Origin: Limiplasma sp045540635
GTDB taxonomy: Bacteria > Bacillota > Clostridia > Christensenellales > Aristaeellaceae
Length of the DNA: 16,165 nucleotides
Direction of reading: 5' to 3'
Assembly: GCA_045540635.1 (NCBI GenBank)
Contig: JAZQHO010000153.1
Location: 1-16,165, forward strand
In this document: positions 14,501 through 16,165 of the stretch, piece after piece
Layout: the number at the start of each line of letters is the position of its first letter
Numbering within the stretch: position 1 is the stretch's first letter
The notes under the pieces: model-generated
The model's input: only the letters and a program-made list of their open reading frames with translations
The model's database searches: none
Told to the model about the DNA's origin: nothing
Program-made: the position numbers and the translations under genes

Positions 14501-16003
14501 AAGCTCTCCAAAGACGGCTTCGATATTCCCTTTGAGGTGTTCCTTGGCTTCAAGGGCGACAAGGTGCCGGATATCGACCTGAACTTCTCCGGCGAATACC
14601 AGCCCCGAGCCCATGCCTACATTGAGGAGCTGTTCGGCGAAGGCTTCGTGTACCGCGCAGGCACCATCTCCGGTCTGGCGGAAAAGACCGCCTTCGGCTT
14701 TGCCGCCAAGTATCTGGAGGAGCGGGGCATCCCCGCCGGGCGCGCCCACAAGGAGCGGCTGGCGGCGGGCTGCGTGGGCGTAAAGCGCACCACCGGTCAG
14801 CACCCGGGCGGCATCGTGGTTCTGCCCAAGGAGTACGATATCTGCCAGTTTACCGCCATCCAGCACCCGGCAGACGATATCGAAGGCTCCACCCTGACCA
14901 CCCACTTCGACTTTAACTCCATGCACGATATTCTGGTCAAGCTGGATTGTCTGGGCCACGACGACCCCACCATGATCCACCGGCTGGAGGAGCTGACGGG
15001 GGTCAACTTCAAGCAGATCCCGCTGGACGATAAAAAGGTGATGAGCCTCTTCTCCAAGCCCGATGCGCTGGGCGTTACCGAAGAGGACATCATGTGGGAG
15101 ACCGGCACGCTGGGCATTCCCGAATTCGGCACCAGCTTTGTGCGCGGCATGCTGATGGAGACCCGCCCCACCACCATGGAGGAGCTGGTGCGCATCTCCG
15201 GCCTGAGCCACGGCACAGACGTATGGCTGGGCAATGCGCAGGACATCATCAACTCCGGCAAGGCCAAGCTGGCGCAGTGCTTCTGCACCCGCGACGATAT
15301 TATGAACTTCCTCATCTCCAAGGGCATGCAGGAGAAGATGAGCTTCGACATTATGGAATCCGTCCGTAAGGGCAAGGGCCTCAAGCCCGAATGGGAGGAA
15401 GCCATGCAGGCCCACGATGTGCCGGACTGGGCCATTGAGAGCTGCAAAAAGATCAAGTACATGTTCCCCCGCGGGCATGCCGTTGCGTATGTGACCATGG
15501 GTCTGCGTGTGGCGTGGTACAAGGTGTACCGCCCGCAGGCCTACTATGCCGCCTACTTCACCATCCGCGGCGACGGCTTCGATGCCGGCCGCATGCTGCT
15601 GAGCGTGCAGACCCTCCGCGACCGGCTGACCGATTTCGCCAACCGGGAGGAAAAGATGAGCGTGCGCGAAAAGCAGGAGGAAAACGCCTACCGCATGCTG
15701 CTGGAAATGCAGATGCGCGGCATCCGCATGCTGCCGGTGGATCTCTACAAGAGCCACCTGAACCGCTTCCTCATCGAAGGGGACGATCTGCGCTGCCCGT
15801 TCACCTCCATCTCCGGCTTCCCGGAAGCCTCGGCGCAGGGCATCATCGATACCCGCGACCCGGAGAAGCCCTTCATCAGCATCGAGGATCTAAAGACCCG
15901 TGCCCATGTGGGCTCCAGCGCCATTGAGGCGCTCCGGAGCCAAGGCGCACTGGAGGGGCTGCCGGAGACCAGTCAGGTGGATCTGTTCTCGCTGATGATG
16001 TGA
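11552..16003 (+). CDS. polC: DNA polymerase III alpha subunit, PolC type
   Basis: The replicative polymerase of low-GC-type Gram-positive bacteria, with a built-in proofreading exonuclease. Domain order: N-terminal domain (about 1-190); an Ala/Pro/Lys-rich linker (about 195-245); OB fold (about 250-360); PHP domain beginning at ELHMHTTMS (381-389); an inserted DEDDh exonuclease with DFETTG (468-473), HNAPFD (548-553) and HRAVHDA (606-612); then the rest of PHP and the polymerase. The polymerase shows VGSRGSVGSS (924-933), a zinc site with CDHC (953-956) and CEIC (978-981), and catalytic Asp1007 and Asp1009 in PDIDLNFSGE (1006-1015). The 1483 residues are slightly more than in Bacillus (about 1440), partly from the linker. 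The start lies inside the end of ispG with GAGG nearby. Confidence 0.98.
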   Translation: MNKTELLHVLEETVPTLRGKLHIERVLYKKEINKAYMSFLCDDLVGEKDYLVLENKLRQLFPQLAVAMRIASPGLGESFLSDVNAYKSVLTDFLRRQSPAMAAWVDDTGWSYEDGGILLTCPDSIALHFFKSHQVDEKLKTAIYDIFRVTVPVSLTVCGERDAWTKKMRAERGFSFPTKESSPDEPPLWDDTVLAQQDAEQTGAPAGGLTAAVAKAAAKPAASRSSAPARPAAKPEPKGDVIKGRGIADPPVPICELAEDSGVVVIDGIVTGLNDPKELKGGETVLSTFAVYDDNGTIYCKAFYQYRARRTPMGETPKPPTDEERQKVNDQLKLIKNGMRVRVRGECRMDNFLGELSITVRDIQQMPKTERQDTAPEKRIELHMHTTMSTMDATGDAGALIAQAAKWGHPAVAITDHGSAQAFPAAFGAAKKNGIKLIPGVEGYLCEMNPIVRDADDRPLDTPIVVLDFETTGLSHAMDRIIEVGAVKLQDGQIVDELSILCDPGIPLKPKISELTGITDLMLRGKGTPAEAVSELLRFIGDCPVAAHNAPFDMGMLQAECERMGITFKAPVLDTLTLSRRLYPGQKSHKLGAVCRLLGVSLKNAHRAVHDAAATAQCLQKMLEAAKEKGAATLSELDSVLAGETIGESYHIILLCKSQKGMQNLNHLISDSNLKYFYRHPNMPRENIIKYREGLIIGSACEAGELFRAIADGKPESEIERIAAFYDYLEIQPIGNNQFMIRNGSARDEEHLRDFNRKIVALGEKLGKPVVATGDVHFLNPSDSIYRTILQAGLGFDDCDNQPPLYFKTTDEMLEEFSYLGKEKAYEVVIANPKLIADMVDELRLFPKHPEGKDTFQPFWPDAADDIQNRSWNTAKALYGDPLPEIIQKRLEKELGSIIGYGFGTLYSIAQKLVSKSLSDGYLVGSRGSVGSSFVATMCGITEVNPLPPHYRCDHCHKMFLTPPELASVGVDLPDKDCEICGNKLSKDGFDIPFEVFLGFKGDKVPDIDLNFSGEYQPRAHAYIEELFGEGFVYRAGTISGLAEKTAFGFAAKYLEERGIPAGRAHKERLAAGCVGVKRTTGQHPGGIVVLPKEYDICQFTAIQHPADDIEGSTLTTHFDFNSMHDILVKLDCLGHDDPTMIHRLEELTGVNFKQIPLDDKKVMSLFSKPDALGVTEEDIMWETGTLGIPEFGTSFVRGMLMETRPTTMEELVRISGLSHGTDVWLGNAQDIINSGKAKLAQCFCTRDDIMNFLISKGMQEKMSFDIMESVRKGKGLKPEWEEAMQAHDVPDWAIESCKKIKYMFPRGHAVAYVTMGLRVAWYKVYRPQAYYAAYFTIRGDGFDAGRMLLSVQTLRDRLTDFANREEKMSVREKQEENAYRMLLEMQMRGIRMLPVDLYKSHLNRFLIEGDDLRCPFTSISGFPEASAQGIIDTRDPEKPFISIEDLKTRAHVGSSAIEALRSQGALEGLPETSQVDLFSLMM

Positions 16004-16033
16004 TGGGAGGGAGAAAAACACGATAATAAACAT

Positions 16034-16057
16034 CCACCCGTAAAACGGGTGGTTTTT
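16034..16057 (+). terminator. Terminator of ispG-polC
   Basis: CCACCCG (16034-16040) pairs with CGGGTGG (16046-16052) around TAAAA and is followed by five T. It starts 31 bases after the polC stop. The same stem may be part of a mobile-element end. Confidence 0.88.
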
Positions 16058-16132
16058 CATATGCGGGCAAAGCCCTTTGTTCCCTGCCACGCCCTCGAGG
16101 GCGTAATACGGTCTGGCACATGCATAGGCTTA

Positions 16133-16165
16133 TTACTTGCCGCCCTTAAAAGGGCCGTCGTCCTT
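16133..16165 (-). CDS. Possible C-terminal end of a minus-strand gene
   Basis: The minus frame from the window edge reads KDDGPFKGGK and then two successive TAA stops (16135-16130). Ten codons cannot identify a protein, and a second frame is also open here. If the flanking hairpins are an IS200/IS605 end, this would be where a tnpB gene stops. Confidence 0.25.
   Translation of the reverse strand, partial: KDDGPFKGGK

Larger units (their letters stand above)
16031..16165 (-). mobile_element. Hairpin-rich segment, possible IS200/IS605-type end with guide-RNA-like structure
   Basis: Beyond polC there are four closely spaced stems: CCACCCG/CGGGTGG (16034-16052), GGGC/GCCC (16065-16075), the 16-base palindrome ACGCCCTCGAGGGCGT (16089-16104) and GCCCTT/AAGGGC (16142-16155). 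Subterminal hairpins and a structured RNA after tnpB are hallmarks of IS200/IS605 elements, and a minus-strand reading frame ends at 16133. No transposase is in the window, so this identity is a hypothesis. Confidence 0.35.

Noticed and set aside
14306..15757. 483-codon minus-strand open frame inside polC, and similar ones at 11450-12802 and 13220-14098
   Set aside because: These are antisense shadows of polC, whose motifs are complete over the same bases.

Overview
The window looks like chromosomal DNA from a GC-rich, low-redundancy Clostridia member. The most likely group is the Faecalibacterium/Subdoligranulum/Gemmiger branch of the Oscillospiraceae (Ruminococcaceae). The reasons are a Gram-positive-type PolC polymerase, the MEP isoprenoid enzymes IspC and IspG, strong AGGAGG ribosome binding sites, sigma-A promoters of TTGnnn-17-TATAAT type, and high GC at third codon positions. 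The genus is an inference; no rRNA or species marker is present.

Left part (1-4930), all on the minus strand except one small gene. It starts with the 5' 1.9 kb of a secreted transglutaminase-like protein that ends in a tandem array of 46-residue Cys-rich repeats and runs off the window edge. Next come a tRNA-Ala(GGC) with a clear promoter and terminator, a 64-residue plus-strand protein with a conserved-looking tail, pfkA (6-phosphofructokinase) and an AraC-family regulator with a promoter and a palindromic operator candidate.

Middle part (4931-10245), minus strand. This is an envelope and isoprenoid cluster read in the order [25-residue membrane peptide] - frr - PASTA-like small protein - uppS - cdsA - dxr - rseP. 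It covers ribosome recycling, undecaprenyl diphosphate synthesis, CDP-diacylglycerol synthesis, the first committed MEP step and the site-2 intramembrane protease. A strong hairpin separates frr from the rest, and paired inverted repeats sit between dxr and rseP.

Right part (10246-16165), plus strand. ispG and polC overlap by 8 bases and are transcribed divergently from the frr cluster. In many Clostridia these two genes directly follow rseP on the same strand, so the arrangement here implies an inversion or relocation. After polC there is a rho-independent terminator and then a block of small hairpins, which I read tentatively as the edge of an IS200/IS605-type element.

Most of the window is housekeeping. 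The least explained items are the 46-residue repeat array, the 25-residue membrane peptide, the 64-residue basic/acidic protein, the small protein coupled to uppS, and the structured 3' edge.
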